Source: Microbacterium invictum (GTDB lineage Bacteria > Actinomycetota > Actinomycetes > Actinomycetales > Microbacteriaceae). Taken from it: 64,000 nucleotides of DNA. The notes under the pieces are model-generated. The model did no database searches. It worked only from the letters and a program-made list of their open reading frames with translations, and was not told the DNA's origin. Made by a program: the position numbers and the translations under genes. Positions 25,822 through 34,472 of this stretch are shown here, one piece after another (positions within the stretch are counted from its first letter, which is position 1; each line of letters begins with the position of its first letter). The stretch covers positions 3,516,261 to 3,580,260 of the forward strand of contig NZ_JACIFH010000001.1 in assembly GCF_014197265.1 (NCBI RefSeq), written 5' to 3'.

Positions 25822-26589
25822 GTGGACCTGAGCCCGGGTACGAGCAAGTACCGTGCCGTGCGCAGCAGCTTGCTCGAGCGCATCTCGACGATGGCGATCG
25901 GCGAGCAGCTGCCGTCTGAGCCGGTGCTCTGCGAAGAGTTCGGGGTCAGCCGGATCACGCTTCGGCATGCCGTCGACGGTCTCGTGCAGGACGGGCGTCT
26001 GGCTCGCGAGCATGGCCGCGGCACCTTCGTCACCCAGCCGCAGGACGACGTGCACTACCCCGAACGCTTCGCCGATGTCGTGACCGGCTTCCACCGTCAG
26101 CAGACCGCCGCCGGGCATGTCGTGACGACGCGGGTCCTGCGCCAGGGGCTCGTTCCGGTTGACGACGAGACAGCCCGGCAGCTCGACCTCGCCCCCGGCG
26201 AGGCGGTGATCGAGCTCGTGCGGCTCCGCTACGTGAACGGGCAGTTGCACCAGTACGTGGTGACCTGCCTTCCCTCGACGCGTTTCCCCGACTGTCTGAC
26301 CGCCGACTTCACGACCGGGTCGTTGTACGACTTTCTGCATGAGCGCTACGGCGTCGCACTCTCCCGCAACGACCTGGTCGTACGGGTCGACGAGGCGACG
26401 CCGGAGATCGCCCTCAACCTCGATGTCGAGCCCGGGCTGCGCCTGCTCTGCATCGGGTCCACCGTCTTCGACGCCGCCGACGCCCCGGTCGCCTTCGGCG
26501 TCGCCCGTCACGCGCCGGACAACAGCGAGATCACGCTGAGCCTGCGCACTGCCCCGCCCGCCCGAGGAGGCATGACCGATGCTCAGTGA
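25822..26589 (+). CDS. GntR family transcriptional regulator with UTRA domain (HutC type)
   Basis: This 255-aa regulator has a winged-helix domain (KYRAVRSSLLERISTMAIGE, LPSEPVLCEEFGVSRITLRHAVDGLVQDG, REHGRGTFV; residues 8-75) and a C-terminal UTRA effector domain (VIELVRLRYVNGQLHQYVVTCLP, YDFLHERYGVALSRNDLVV). UTRA domains bind phosphorylated sugars or similar small molecules. GTG at 25822 is used because GAGGAGG lies seven bases upstream. The end overlaps the EIIA gene by 11 bases. It probably senses the phosphorylated PTS substrate and controls both this operon and tkt. Confidence 0.92.
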   Translation: MDLSPGTSKYRAVRSSLLERISTMAIGEQLPSEPVLCEEFGVSRITLRHAVDGLVQDGRLAREHGRGTFVTQPQDDVHYPERFADVVTGFHRQQTAAGHVVTTRVLRQGLVPVDDETARQLDLAPGEAVIELVRLRYVNGQLHQYVVTCLPSTRFPDCLTADFTTGSLYDFLHERYGVALSRNDLVVRVDEATPEIALNLDVEPGLRLLCIGSTVFDAADAPVAFGVARHAPDNSEITLSLRTAPPARGGMTDAQ

Positions 26590-27031
26590 GCACTTGACCC
26601 CCGACCGCCTGCTGTTCCAGAACGGACCGATCGGCTGGCGCGATGCCATCGAGCGCGTGAGCACGCCGCTGCTGGCCGGTGGCGAGATCGAGCGCGGCTA
26701 CGTGGACGCGATGCTCGACTCGATCGCCGCCGGCGGCACGTACATCGATCTGGGCTACGGCATCGCGCTTGCCCATGCACGCCCCGAGAGCGGGGTCGTC
26801 AAGACCGGACTGGCCGCACTGTGGGTGCGCCCCGAGGTGCTGCTCAACGATGAGGCCGAGCACCCGATCTCACTATTCGTCTGCCTCGCCGCCGCCGATG
26901 CGTCCAGCCATCTGGCCGCGCTCGCGCAGCTCGGGCAGATGCTTTCAGACGACGCCGCGCGGGAGTCCCTGCTCGCGGCGACCACCCCCGCCGAAGCCTC
27001 GGCGGTCCTCAGGGCAGGAGAAGACAAGTGA
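26579..27031 (+). CDS. PTS EIIA component, ascorbate/mannitol type
   Basis: This 150-aa cytosolic phosphocarrier is of the fructose-mannitol EIIA fold, closest in look to UlaC/SgcA. The likely phosphorylated residue is His66 in DLGYGIALAHARPE, preceded by the family pattern GGEIERGYVDAMLDSI. It passes phosphate from HPr to the EIIB encoded next. AGGAGG lies upstream inside the end of gntR; its own end overlaps EIIB by four bases. Confidence 0.9.
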   Translation: MLSEHLTPDRLLFQNGPIGWRDAIERVSTPLLAGGEIERGYVDAMLDSIAAGGTYIDLGYGIALAHARPESGVVKTGLAALWVRPEVLLNDEAEHPISLFVCLAAADASSHLAALAQLGQMLSDDAARESLLAATTPAEASAVLRAGEDK

Positions 27032-27309
27032 CGAAGTTCCTCGCGGTGTGCAGCACCGGCCTCGGCAGCAGCTTCATGGTCCACATGAACATCGAGAAGG
27101 TCCTCAAGGAGATGGGCGTGGGAGGCGTGACCGTCGACCACGCCGACCTCGGCTCGGTAGCGCGGGGCGACGCGGACGCGGTCTTCGTCGGCCGCGACAT
27201 CGCCGAGGCCGCTGCCGGCCTCGGTGACGTGGTCGTGCTCGACAGCATCATCGACCTGAACGAGCTGCGCACGAAAGTGGGCGAGGCGGTCCAGCGCCAC
27301 GGCGCCTGA
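27028..27309 (+). CDS. PTS EIIB component, ascorbate type
   Basis: This 93-aa EIIB has the N-terminal phospho-cysteine loop CSTGLGSS (Cys8) in a Rossmann-like fold (MTKFLAVCSTGLGSSFMVHM), followed by DHADLGSVARGDADAVFVGRD. It belongs to the lactose/cellobiose-like EIIB fold used by ascorbate (UlaB) and galactitol systems. The GTG start overlaps the EIIA stop (GTGA). It phosphorylates the sugar carried by the UlaA-like EIIC that follows. Confidence 0.9.
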   Translation: MTKFLAVCSTGLGSSFMVHMNIEKVLKEMGVGGVTVDHADLGSVARGDADAVFVGRDIAEAAAGLGDVVVLDSIIDLNELRTKVGEAVQRHGA

Positions 27310-27417
27310 GCCATCCCGCCGCGGCCTCCACCGCGCAACTACCCGGGGCCAGGCCCCACCCTCGCGGCGCAGGCCGCCCGTTGCGGCTCTCGCCGCGTAT
27401 GAAAGGACGCCACCTCA

Positions 27418-28881
27418 ATGGATGCGGTCATCGATGTCCTCCTTGACATCTTCACTCAGCCGGCGGTCATCGTCGCGCTCATCGCTCTGATCGGCCTCGC
27501 CGTCCAGGGCAAGGGGTTCAGCGACGTGCTAAAGGGCACTGTTCGAACCCTCGTCGGCTTCCTGGTGCTTGCAGCCGGTGCGGGCGTGGTCGTCGGGTCG
27601 CTAGACCCGTTCGGCGCGATGTTCCAGCAGGCCTTCGATGTGCAGGGCGTGGTCCCCAATAACGAAGCCATCGTCGCGCAGGTGCTGCTCGACTACGGCT
27701 CGGCCGCCGCGCTGATCTTCTTCTTCGGCATGATCATCAACATCGTGCTGGCGGCAACGACGCGGTTCAAGTACATCTACCTCTCGGGTCACGTCGCGTT
27801 CTACATCGCCGCCATGTTCGCGGTGATCCTCGCGGTGGCAGGCTTCGAGCCTTGGGCCGTCGTGCTGTGGGGCTCGATCGCGCAGGGCATCTACATGGTG
27901 GTTGCCCCGGCCCTTGTCCAGCCGTTCATGCGCCGAGTCACCGGCACTGACGACGTCGCGCTCGGTCACACCGGTGACAGCGGCATCGCGTTGGGCGGCC
28001 TCGCCGCACTGCTGACGCGCGGCAAAGGTAGCTCGAAGTCGACCGAGGAGCTCAACTTCCCCAAGGGCCTCAGCTTCCTGCGCGACACCACCGTGATCGT
28101 CGCATTGTCGATGGCGGTCATCTACATCATCGTCGGCCTGTTCGCCGGCGCGCCGTACATCGAGTCCGAGCTGTCGAACGGGCAGAACTTCATCGTCTAC
28201 CTGCTGCTGCTCGCGGCGACGTTCTCGGCTGGTGTCTTCATCATCCTGGCCGGCGTTCGCGTAGTCCTGGCCGAGATCATCCCCGCGTTCAAGGGTGTGT
28301 CCGAGAAGCTCGTCAAGAACGCCAAGCCCGCGCTCGACGTGCCGATCGTGTTCACCTTCGCGCCGAACGCGGTGCTGGTCGGCTTCCTCTCCAGCTTCGT
28401 GGGCGGCATCATCGGCATGCTGGGCATGGTAGCGATGGGCACGACCATCATCGTCCCGGGTGTCATCGCGCACTTCATGACCGGTGCAGCCGCGGGTGTC
28501 ATCGGCAATGCGACCGCCGGTCGCAGGGGTGCGGTCATCAGCGCCTTCGTAAACGGCCTGGCGATCACCTTCCTGCCGCTGTTCCTGCTGCCGGTGCTCG
28601 GTGACGTAGGGTTCTCGAACGCGACCTTCTCGGATGCCGACTACGGCGTGTTCGGTCTGCTGCTGGGCGGCTTGTCCGCAGCCGGTGGCCAGGTGGCGAT
28701 CATCGTCGGGCTCGTTGTGTCGCTCGCGGTTCTCTACATGATCACGTTCGTGATGCGCTCGCGCGACAAGGCCAAAGCCGTCGCCGCGACCGCACCGGAG
28801 GCGCGCGCCACCGCGGCGAAGGCGGATGCCATCGTCGAGACGGGTCGTCCCGCGAACAGCCCGGGAACCGACGCCAACTAG
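27418..28881 (+). CDS. PTS EIIC component, ascorbate (UlaA/SgaT) family
   Basis: This 487-aa inner-membrane transporter has about ten to eleven hydrophobic segments and belongs to the UlaA family. Telling segments are QPAVIVALIALIGLAVQGKG at the start, FKYIYLSGHVAFYIAAMFAV, GDSGIALGGLAALLT, the substrate-site region NAVLVGFLSSFVGGIIGML and GNATAGRRGAVISAFVNGLA. An Ala-rich hydrophilic tail closes the protein. A 108-base spacer with GAAAGGA separates it from EIIB. The sugar is unknown: L-ascorbate is the type substrate, but no ascorbate catabolic genes (lactonase, decarboxylase, epimerases) are nearby. Confidence 0.92.
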   Translation: MDAVIDVLLDIFTQPAVIVALIALIGLAVQGKGFSDVLKGTVRTLVGFLVLAAGAGVVVGSLDPFGAMFQQAFDVQGVVPNNEAIVAQVLLDYGSAAALIFFFGMIINIVLAATTRFKYIYLSGHVAFYIAAMFAVILAVAGFEPWAVVLWGSIAQGIYMVVAPALVQPFMRRVTGTDDVALGHTGDSGIALGGLAALLTRGKGSSKSTEELNFPKGLSFLRDTTVIVALSMAVIYIIVGLFAGAPYIESELSNGQNFIVYLLLLAATFSAGVFIILAGVRVVLAEIIPAFKGVSEKLVKNAKPALDVPIVFTFAPNAVLVGFLSSFVGGIIGMLGMVAMGTTIIVPGVIAHFMTGAAAGVIGNATAGRRGAVISAFVNGLAITFLPLFLLPVLGDVGFSNATFSDADYGVFGLLLGGLSAAGGQVAIIVGLVVSLAVLYMITFVMRSRDKAKAVAATAPEARATAAKADAIVETGRPANSPGTDAN

Positions 28882-28889
28882 CCGTCCTC

Positions 28890-28924
28890 ATCGGGGCAGG
28901 GCGCCGCGTGCGCCCTGCCCCGAT
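28890..28924 (+). terminator. Strong hairpin terminator after the PTS operon
   Basis: Perfect 15-bp arms (starting ATCGGGGCAG at 28890 and closing CTGCCCCGAT at 28924) with the loop CGCGT. It sits nine bases after the EIIC stop and separates the PTS genes from the phosphatase downstream. Confidence 0.88.
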
Positions 28925-28977
28925 CGTTCGGTTTGTGGCATCCATCACACGGCAGCCACCACAGGAGGAATCACCGC

Positions 28978-29616
28978 ATGAACGAGACGCGTTTCGCCAT
29001 CGAGGCGATTCTGTTCGACTGTGACGGGGTGCTGGTCGACTCACTCGAACCCGCCGCGGTCGCGTGGGACAAATGGGCTGCCCGCTATGCACCGGGTTAC
29101 GACTTCCGCACGCAAGTCGAGCATGGCGTGCGCGCGGCCGACACCGTCGCAACGCTCGTCGAGCACTCGGTGCTCGACGAGGCGATCGCCGCACTCGAGG
29201 CCGAGGAGATCCTGGGGGCGAACGAGACCGAGCCGATACCCGGCGCCGTCGAACTCACACGCAGCATCCCCGAAGGACGATGGGCCGTCGTCACCTCGGG
29301 CGCGAGAGCCCTGGCACGGGCACGGCTCGAAGCCGCGGGGCACGACGTTCCGACGGCGCTCGTCGCCGCGGAGGACGTCCAACGGGGCAAACCCGACCCT
29401 GAGCCCTACTGCCGCGGCGCCGCCGCGCTCGGGCTGGAGCCGGCCACCTGCGCCGTGCTTGAGGACGCGCCGGCTGGAGTCGAGGCCGCCCGCGCTGCCG
29501 GCGTCGGATTCGTCGTCGGCGTCGGCGAGAGGGTCGACGCCGCTCTCGTCGACGCGCACATCGACGACCTGCGGTGTGTCTCGTTCGGCGACGGGGTACT
29601 CACCATCACAGACTGA
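28978..29616 (+). CDS. HAD family hydrolase (beta-phosphoglucomutase-like phosphatase)
   Basis: This 212-aa HAD-IA phosphatase has motif I ILFDCDGVLVDS (Asp14 and Asp16), motif II in WAVVTSGARAL, motif III in VQRGKPDPEPY and motif IV LEDAPAGVEAARAAG. It likely dephosphorylates a small sugar phosphate. AGGAGG lies upstream of the ATG at 28978. Although on the same strand as the PTS genes, a strong hairpin lies between, so it may have its own promoter or be expressed by read-through. In this setting it could relieve sugar-phosphate stress; that is inference. Confidence 0.9.
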   Translation: MNETRFAIEAILFDCDGVLVDSLEPAAVAWDKWAARYAPGYDFRTQVEHGVRAADTVATLVEHSVLDEAIAALEAEEILGANETEPIPGAVELTRSIPEGRWAVVTSGARALARARLEAAGHDVPTALVAAEDVQRGKPDPEPYCRGAAALGLEPATCAVLEDAPAGVEAARAAGVGFVVGVGERVDAALVDAHIDDLRCVSFGDGVLTITD

Positions 29617-29948
29617 CCGCCGGGTTACCCTTCTGCGGGCGCAGGATCGCTGCTGTATCTTCACGCGATTCGCTCAGCGACCGAAGGACGCGCCGTCATA
29701 TAGGGCCTCGGCTGGGCGCTGGCCCCTTGAATGGAAGCACCGATCCGCGAAGCGCCCGGTGTTTGTGCCTCCAGGTTCCGACGTCGACGTGCGGCGCCGT
29801 CACAGGTCGTTGCGTTGCGCCTGACGGCTGAGGAGCTGATGGCGACCTGCGCGTTTGCCCAGCAGCACAAGGGCCGATCCGAACTCATCCCTGATGCGCT
29901 GGCGGTGTGCGCGACGGGAAAGCTCCCATGGGGCACCGCCGTAGCCAT
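29617..29948. other. Gene-free stretch without a convincing feature
   Basis: 332 bases between a phosphatase and a convergent membrane-protein gene. An 83-codon open frame on the plus strand (29731-29982) has mixed third positions and overlaps the neighbouring gene, so it is not called. No terminator, repeat or operator was seen. Confidence 0.5.
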
Positions 29949-30839
29949 TCAGCCGCCTGGGCAGTCGCCCGTCGTCCCGTAGCAGACCGGATAGTCCACC
30001 TCGAGGACCACGGGTTCCGGCTCGGGGATGAATCGCCCGCTGGGTACCTGGAAGACGAACGCGGCGCCGAGACCGAGCACAACAGTGATGGCCGATGCGA
30101 CGATGAGTCCCCTCCGCCGGCGGACGACGGCCAGAACGACAGCCGACGCGGCCGCGACGAGTGCCAACGCGGCGGTCCACTCGTAACGCGCGATCTCATC
30201 CGCGGTCGGCGGATCGGCAGCGGTCCAGATCGAGAAGTGGACGTCGAACCACTCCACCGGCAGTGCGAGCATGAGCGAACCGCCCACAGCGAGTGAGATC
30301 AGGACCGCGACCGACAGCGCCCCGTCCCGCCGGCGTCGCGCCGCGCCAGCGTCAGAGGCAGGTGCGTCGTCAGTTGCGGGGCTGTCATCATGCGTTTCCT
30401 GTCCGTCCTCGGCGCCGGGCGCACCACCCGCGGCGCGGCGTGCGTCGATCACGCCGGCCATTGCGCCGAGCAATGCGGCGCACGTCAACGTCAGAGCCTG
30501 CCATCCGGCCACGACGAAGAGCGCACCGCCGCCCTGCACACCCAACTGCACGAATGCCGCCACGGCAGCGAACAAGGGCGCCAGGGCGACCGCCACCACG
30601 GCGAGACGCACATCGCGGCCGCCGACGTACGGTAGCGCGAAGGCCACCACTGCCGCCCAGGCGAGCGTGTGCAGCTGCGGCACAAGCGCATACAGCGACG
30701 ACCACGCGAACCCTCCGAACAGGCCGGAGACAATGAGCGCGCCAATGATCAGCGCAGCCAAGCCGACCGCTCCGGTGACGATTCCTTGCCTGCGTGCGCG
30801 TGCGCGCGTCGCAGCCGTGACGCTCCCGTTGGCGGTCAT
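29949..30839 (-). CDS. Hypothetical multi-pass membrane protein
   Basis: This 296-aa protein has a short basic N-terminus and about six hydrophobic segments in two groups: three or four in residues 20-130 (GLAALIIGALIVSGLFGG, TLAWAAVVAFALPYVGG, VAVALAPLFAAVAAFVQLG, WQALTLTCAALLGAMAGVI) and three after 170, split by an acidic linker (GQETHDDSPATDDAPASDAG). The extracellular end VEVDYPVCYGTTGDCPGG-like tail has two Cys residues. No family recognised. It is monocistronic and divergent from the S4 protein. Confidence 0.75.
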   Translation of the reverse strand: MTANGSVTAATRARARRQGIVTGAVGLAALIIGALIVSGLFGGFAWSSLYALVPQLHTLAWAAVVAFALPYVGGRDVRLAVVAVALAPLFAAVAAFVQLGVQGGGALFVVAGWQALTLTCAALLGAMAGVIDARRAAGGAPGAEDGQETHDDSPATDDAPASDAGAARRRRDGALSVAVLISLAVGGSLMLALPVEWFDVHFSIWTAADPPTADEIARYEWTAALALVAAASAVVLAVVRRRRGLIVASAITVVLGLGAAFVFQVPSGRFIPEPEPVVLEVDYPVCYGTTGDCPGG

Positions 30840-30937
30840 GGCCGAAGCCTACGCGTCCAGCGCGTGACCACCCGCACGGCATGCTCACGTGTCGACCTCG
30901 AGTCGAACCGGGCACCCGGTCGGATAGCATTTCGGAC

Positions 30938-31165
30938 ATGACCACCCCGGATCCGATCGACGACATCCCGATCGGCGGTGAGGGGATCCGCCTCGGACAG
31001 TTCCTGAAGTTCGCCGGGCTCCTCGATTCGGGCGGCGACGTGAAGGAAGCCATCATCGATGGGTTCGTGACCGTCAACGGCGAGGTCGATCGCCGCCGCG
31101 GCCGTCAGCTCCAGCTCGGCGATGTCGTCACCTTCGATGGGCGCAGCGTCCGCGTCTGCCCGTAA
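30938..31165 (+). CDS. S4 RNA-binding domain protein (YbcJ-like)
   Basis: This 75-aa protein is essentially one S4 domain: IRLGQFLKFAGLLDSGGDVKEAIIDG, VTVNGEVDRRRGRQLQLGDVV. YbcJ/RluB-type stand-alone S4 proteins bind structured RNA; some are linked to ribosome assembly or stalled-ribosome rescue. The ATG at 30938 is chosen, as upstream codons show no similarity. A possible -10 (GATAGCAT) lies only about ten bases before the ATG, which would make the message nearly leaderless. Confidence 0.88.
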   Translation: MTTPDPIDDIPIGGEGIRLGQFLKFAGLLDSGGDVKEAIIDGFVTVNGEVDRRRGRQLQLGDVVTFDGRSVRVCP

Positions 31166-31369
31166 CGCGCAGCCGAGCCAGCGACGAAGATCTCGCCGCA
31201 GACGCGCGATAGGGCCGTCGGTGCGAGCCCCACCACGAGTGCACCGGTGACCCAGCCGCTCCGGCCGGGCGGTGTCGCGCCCGGCGGACGGTCTCGTCGC
31301 GCCGGCATCGGGAGCGTTCTTAGCGCGCCCGCAGTCTCGGCGCAAGACGGCGACGGATCGACCCGGATG

Positions 31370-31385
31370 TGGTGAAGTATCACCA
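31370..31385 (+). promoter_or_regulatory. Palindrome overlapping the polyketide synthase start
   Basis: TGGTGAAGTATCACCA is a perfect 6-bp-arm palindrome with a four-base centre; its last base is the A of the ATG at 31385. It occupies the place where a Shine-Dalgarno sequence should be, and none is seen. It may be an operator for a repressor or a translation-controlling hairpin. Confidence 0.5.
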
Positions 31386-32533
31386 TGGCCGCGCGCATCA
31401 TCTCGATCGGCACGGCGGTTCCGTCCACGCGCATCGCGCAGGAGCACGTCCGTGACCTCTTCACCGCGCAGCCCTGGGCGGATCGGCTCACCGGCCGTCT
31501 CATCCACGCGGCGTTCGACGCCGCCGCCATCGCGTCCCGCCACACGGTGCTCACCGAGCTGGGTGCCGAGCCGGCGACACGCGACGCGCTCTTCCTCGGC
31601 GACGACGGGCTGCTGCTGTCGCCGAGTACGGCGACGCGCAACGACCTCTACATCCGCCTGGCTCCTCCGCTGTCTGCCGAGGCGGCGCAGGTCGCGCTGA
31701 TGGATGCCGGTGTGACCGCGGCATCCATCACCCACGTCGTCACCGTCTCGTGTACGGGATCTTTCGCCCCCGGGCCCGACTATCGCCTCGTCCGCGACCT
31801 CGGGCTGCCGGCGACCGTCGAGCGGTATCACCTCGGGTTCATCGGGTGCGCGGCGGCCCTGCCGGCGCTGCGGCTGGCCGCGCGCATCACCGCGGCGCAG
31901 CCCGAAGCGGTCGTGCTCGTGGTGTGCACCGAGTTGTGCTCATTGCACATCAGGGCGTCGGCCGACCCGCAGCAGATCGTCGCGGCATCCGTCTTCGGCG
32001 ACGGCGCGGCAGCCGCGGTCGTCACCGCCGACGATCGCTGCGGCCGGGAGGGTGGCCTGGAGCTCGACGCGTTCGGCACGGCGGTGACCGCCGAGGGTGA
32101 GCAGGATATGGTCTGGACGATCGGCGACCATGGCTTCGAGATGATCCTCTCGGCCGAGGTGCCGCGCATCATCGGGCGTGAGATCCGCGCCGCCGTGAGC
32201 GACTTCTTCCGCTTCGACGACGAGCCGGCCTGGGCGGTGCACCCCGGGGGGCGCAGCGTGCTCGACCGGGTCGAACAGGGGCTCGGGCTCGGCGCCACGG
32301 CCCTGGACGCCTCGCGAGCAGTGCTCCGCGACTACGGCAACATGTCCAGCGCCACCGTGCTCTTCATCCTGCGGAATCTGATGGCCGACGACGCCGTCGG
32401 CGACGGCGGGCGTGTCGCCGGTCTCGCCTTCGGCCCCGGCCTGACCGTCGAATCTGCGCTGATGACCAAGCGGACTGCGGTCGGTCAGCGTCCCGGCGCC
32501 GATCGCGAAGTCCTCGAGGCTGGGCACACATGA
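31385..32533 (+). CDS. Type III polyketide synthase
   Basis: This 382-aa chalcone-synthase-fold enzyme condenses an acyl-CoA starter with malonyl-CoA units. The catalytic triad is intact: Cys155 (HLGFIGCAAALPALRLA), His286 (AWAVHPGGRSVLD) and Asn319 (DYGNMSSATVLFIL). The gatekeeper region around SVFGDGAAAAVV is typical of bacterial phenolic-lipid or alkylpyrone synthases rather than plant enzymes. It leads a four-gene cluster with a methyltransferase, a flavin monooxygenase and, convergently, a UbiA prenyltransferase. Product is probably an alkyl-resorcinol or pyrone later tailored to a quinone. Confidence 0.93.
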   Translation: MAARIISIGTAVPSTRIAQEHVRDLFTAQPWADRLTGRLIHAAFDAAAIASRHTVLTELGAEPATRDALFLGDDGLLLSPSTATRNDLYIRLAPPLSAEAAQVALMDAGVTAASITHVVTVSCTGSFAPGPDYRLVRDLGLPATVERYHLGFIGCAAALPALRLAARITAAQPEAVVLVVCTELCSLHIRASADPQQIVAASVFGDGAAAAVVTADDRCGREGGLELDAFGTAVTAEGEQDMVWTIGDHGFEMILSAEVPRIIGREIRAAVSDFFRFDDEPAWAVHPGGRSVLDRVEQGLGLGATALDASRAVLRDYGNMSSATVLFILRNLMADDAVGDGGRVAGLAFGPGLTVESALMTKRTAVGQRPGADREVLEAGHT

Positions 32534-33234
32534 GCCTCGCCGTGCGCGACGAGACGCTGACCGAGCTCATGGACGATCCGGACTGCGACCCGGACCGGTT
32601 GCGCGCGACCCTCCGCCGGTTCGATCTCGTGAACCGGCTCGTCTCGGGCTGGGGTGCGATCTACCAGACGGTTCTGCGGCCCTATCTCGCAGGCCTCGAT
32701 GGACCGGGGCGCGTACTCGACCTCGGCTCCGGCGGGGGAGACCTGGTGTGCCGACTCGCCGAGCTGGCGCGCCGCGACGGTCTGGACGTGCACTGGGTCG
32801 GCGCCGACCCCGATCCCCGCGCGCACGAGGTCGCCATCGCGCGCGAGTCGGCGCCCGAAGTGAGCTTCCGATGTGTGGATGCAGGTGGCCTCGTGGAGGA
32901 GGGCGAGCAATTCGATCTCGTGGTCTCGAACCATGTCCTCCACCACCTCGGTTCCGACCTCGACCGGTTCTGCGCCGACTCACGCGCCCTGGCGAAGGTC
33001 CTCGTCGTCCACGGCGACATCGCACGGAACCGACTCGCCTACGGCCTGTATGCCACCGGCATCCTTCCCCTCGCGCCCGGCACCTTCCTGCTCACCGACG
33101 GATTGCGCTCCATTCGCCGCAGCTACACGCCCGACGAACTCCAGGACGCGCTCAATCGACACGACCCGGGGGCGTGGTCGGTGCGGACCGCGGCACCCTT
33201 CCACCTTCTGGCCATCGCGCCGGGCGCCGGGTGA
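32530..33234 (+). CDS. Class I SAM-dependent methyltransferase
   Basis: This 234-aa methyltransferase has motif I VLDLGSGGGDLVCRLAELA, an acidic ribose-binding VGADPDPRA, and the post-motif VVSNHVLHHLGSDLDRF. Its ATG overlaps the polyketide synthase stop (ATGA), so it probably methylates the polyketide product. The later half includes GDIARNRLAYGLYATGILPL, seen in methyltransferases that accompany type III synthases. It is unlike the membrane-bound methyltransferase SrsB of the Streptomyces phenolic-lipid pathway. Confidence 0.9.
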   Translation: MSLAVRDETLTELMDDPDCDPDRLRATLRRFDLVNRLVSGWGAIYQTVLRPYLAGLDGPGRVLDLGSGGGDLVCRLAELARRDGLDVHWVGADPDPRAHEVAIARESAPEVSFRCVDAGGLVEEGEQFDLVVSNHVLHHLGSDLDRFCADSRALAKVLVVHGDIARNRLAYGLYATGILPLAPGTFLLTDGLRSIRRSYTPDELQDALNRHDPGAWSVRTAAPFHLLAIAPGAG

Positions 33235-34457
33235 CGGCGGTGCGGGGCGACGCGGAGGTCATCGTGATCGGTGCAGGCCCCGTCGGCATGCTCGTCGCCG
33301 GCGAGCTGACCCGGCACGGCGTCGACGCCCTCGTGCTGGAGCGTCGCGAGAGCCCGGGCGGCGGCACCCGCGCGATCGGCGTGCACGCGCCGGCGCTCGC
33401 CGCGCTCGAGCCGTCCGGAGTGACGGCGCGCCTCCTGGAGCACGTCGTCGAAGTCCGTCGGGGTGAGGCGCGGGCGGGCGGACGCGTTCTCGGTGTGGTG
33501 CGCTTCGATCGCCTGTCGACGCGCTTCCCGTTCGTGGCGACGCTGCCGCAGTCGGCGACCGTGTCGGAGCTCGCCGCCGGCGTTCCGCGGGTGCGCCGGG
33601 GGGTGACGGTGGAACGCGTCCGCCGGGATGGTGATGCCGTGCACGTCGTGGGCAGAGCCGGTGCTGAGCTGTTCGAGCTGGCAGCCCGGTTGGTGATCGT
33701 CGCCTCGGGGGCGAGCGGACGGGATCTCGTGTACCGTCGGCAGGCGCTGCGGGGCCGCGAGTACCGCGACCGCTATCTGATGGCAGACATCGCGGTCAGC
33801 CCGGATGCCGACGCCGCCGCCGGCATGCGAACCGGTGGCACGTCCGGCGCCCCGCCCGTCGTCGACCCGCATCCGGATGCCGACGTCGCCGTCGTCCACC
33901 TCGACGGCATCGGCGTCCTCGAGTCGTTCCCCCTGCCGGGCGGCGTGCGCCGATTCGTCGCGTGGGACCCGCCCGATGCCGACCCGGCGCCCGCATCGCG
34001 TGGGGGACGGTTGCGCGCCGCGCTCCGGGTGCGTGGCGAACACACGGCGGCTGATCGGGTCAGTGAGGTGACCGCGTTCGGCGTGCGTCGCCTCGTCGCG
34101 CCGCGTCTGTGCAACGGACGTGTCTTCGTCATCGGTGACGCCGCGCACGAGGTGAGCCCGATCGGCGGCCAGGGCATGAACCTCGGACTCCTCGACGCCG
34201 TCGGTCTCGCTCCGCTGCTCGCGACCTGGCTGCGAACCGGGGTCGCGCCCGACCCGGCGCTTCGCCGCTGGGAGCATCGCCGTGTCGCCTCAGCACGCAC
34301 CGCGGCGCGGCTGGCGGCTGTCAACACCGCACTGGGTCGCGCCCTTCCGTCGCCGCTCGACATGGCACGACGCTCCGTCGTGCGGGCGATGCTCGGTCCG
34401 GCGACGGAGCATCTCTTCGCCCGCGCCTATGCGATGGGCTTCGATCGCGGCGCGTGA
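33231..34457 (+). CDS. FAD-dependent monooxygenase (PHBH fold)
   Basis: This 408-aa flavoprotein hydroxylase has the N-terminal GxGxxG motif VIVIGAGPVGMLVAGELTRHG, the substrate-side VIVASGASGRD strand and the second FAD motif VFVIGDAAHEVSPIGGQGMNLGLLD. GTG at 33231 overlaps the methyltransferase stop (GTGA). In the pathway it is expected to hydroxylate the aromatic ring, converting a resorcinol-type product to a hydroquinone or quinone, as SrsC does. No partner reductase is present or needed for this class. Confidence 0.9.
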   Translation: MTAVRGDAEVIVIGAGPVGMLVAGELTRHGVDALVLERRESPGGGTRAIGVHAPALAALEPSGVTARLLEHVVEVRRGEARAGGRVLGVVRFDRLSTRFPFVATLPQSATVSELAAGVPRVRRGVTVERVRRDGDAVHVVGRAGAELFELAARLVIVASGASGRDLVYRRQALRGREYRDRYLMADIAVSPDADAAAGMRTGGTSGAPPVVDPHPDADVAVVHLDGIGVLESFPLPGGVRRFVAWDPPDADPAPASRGGRLRAALRVRGEHTAADRVSEVTAFGVRRLVAPRLCNGRVFVIGDAAHEVSPIGGQGMNLGLLDAVGLAPLLATWLRTGVAPDPALRRWEHRRVASARTAARLAAVNTALGRALPSPLDMARRSVVRAMLGPATEHLFARAYAMGFDRGA

Positions 34458-34472
34458 TCGCGTGCGGCCCGC

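Noticed and set aside
29731..29982. Small plus-strand gene of 83 codons
   Set aside because: Third positions are mixed (many T/A), there is no ribosome-binding site, and it overlaps the 3' end of a better-supported gene.
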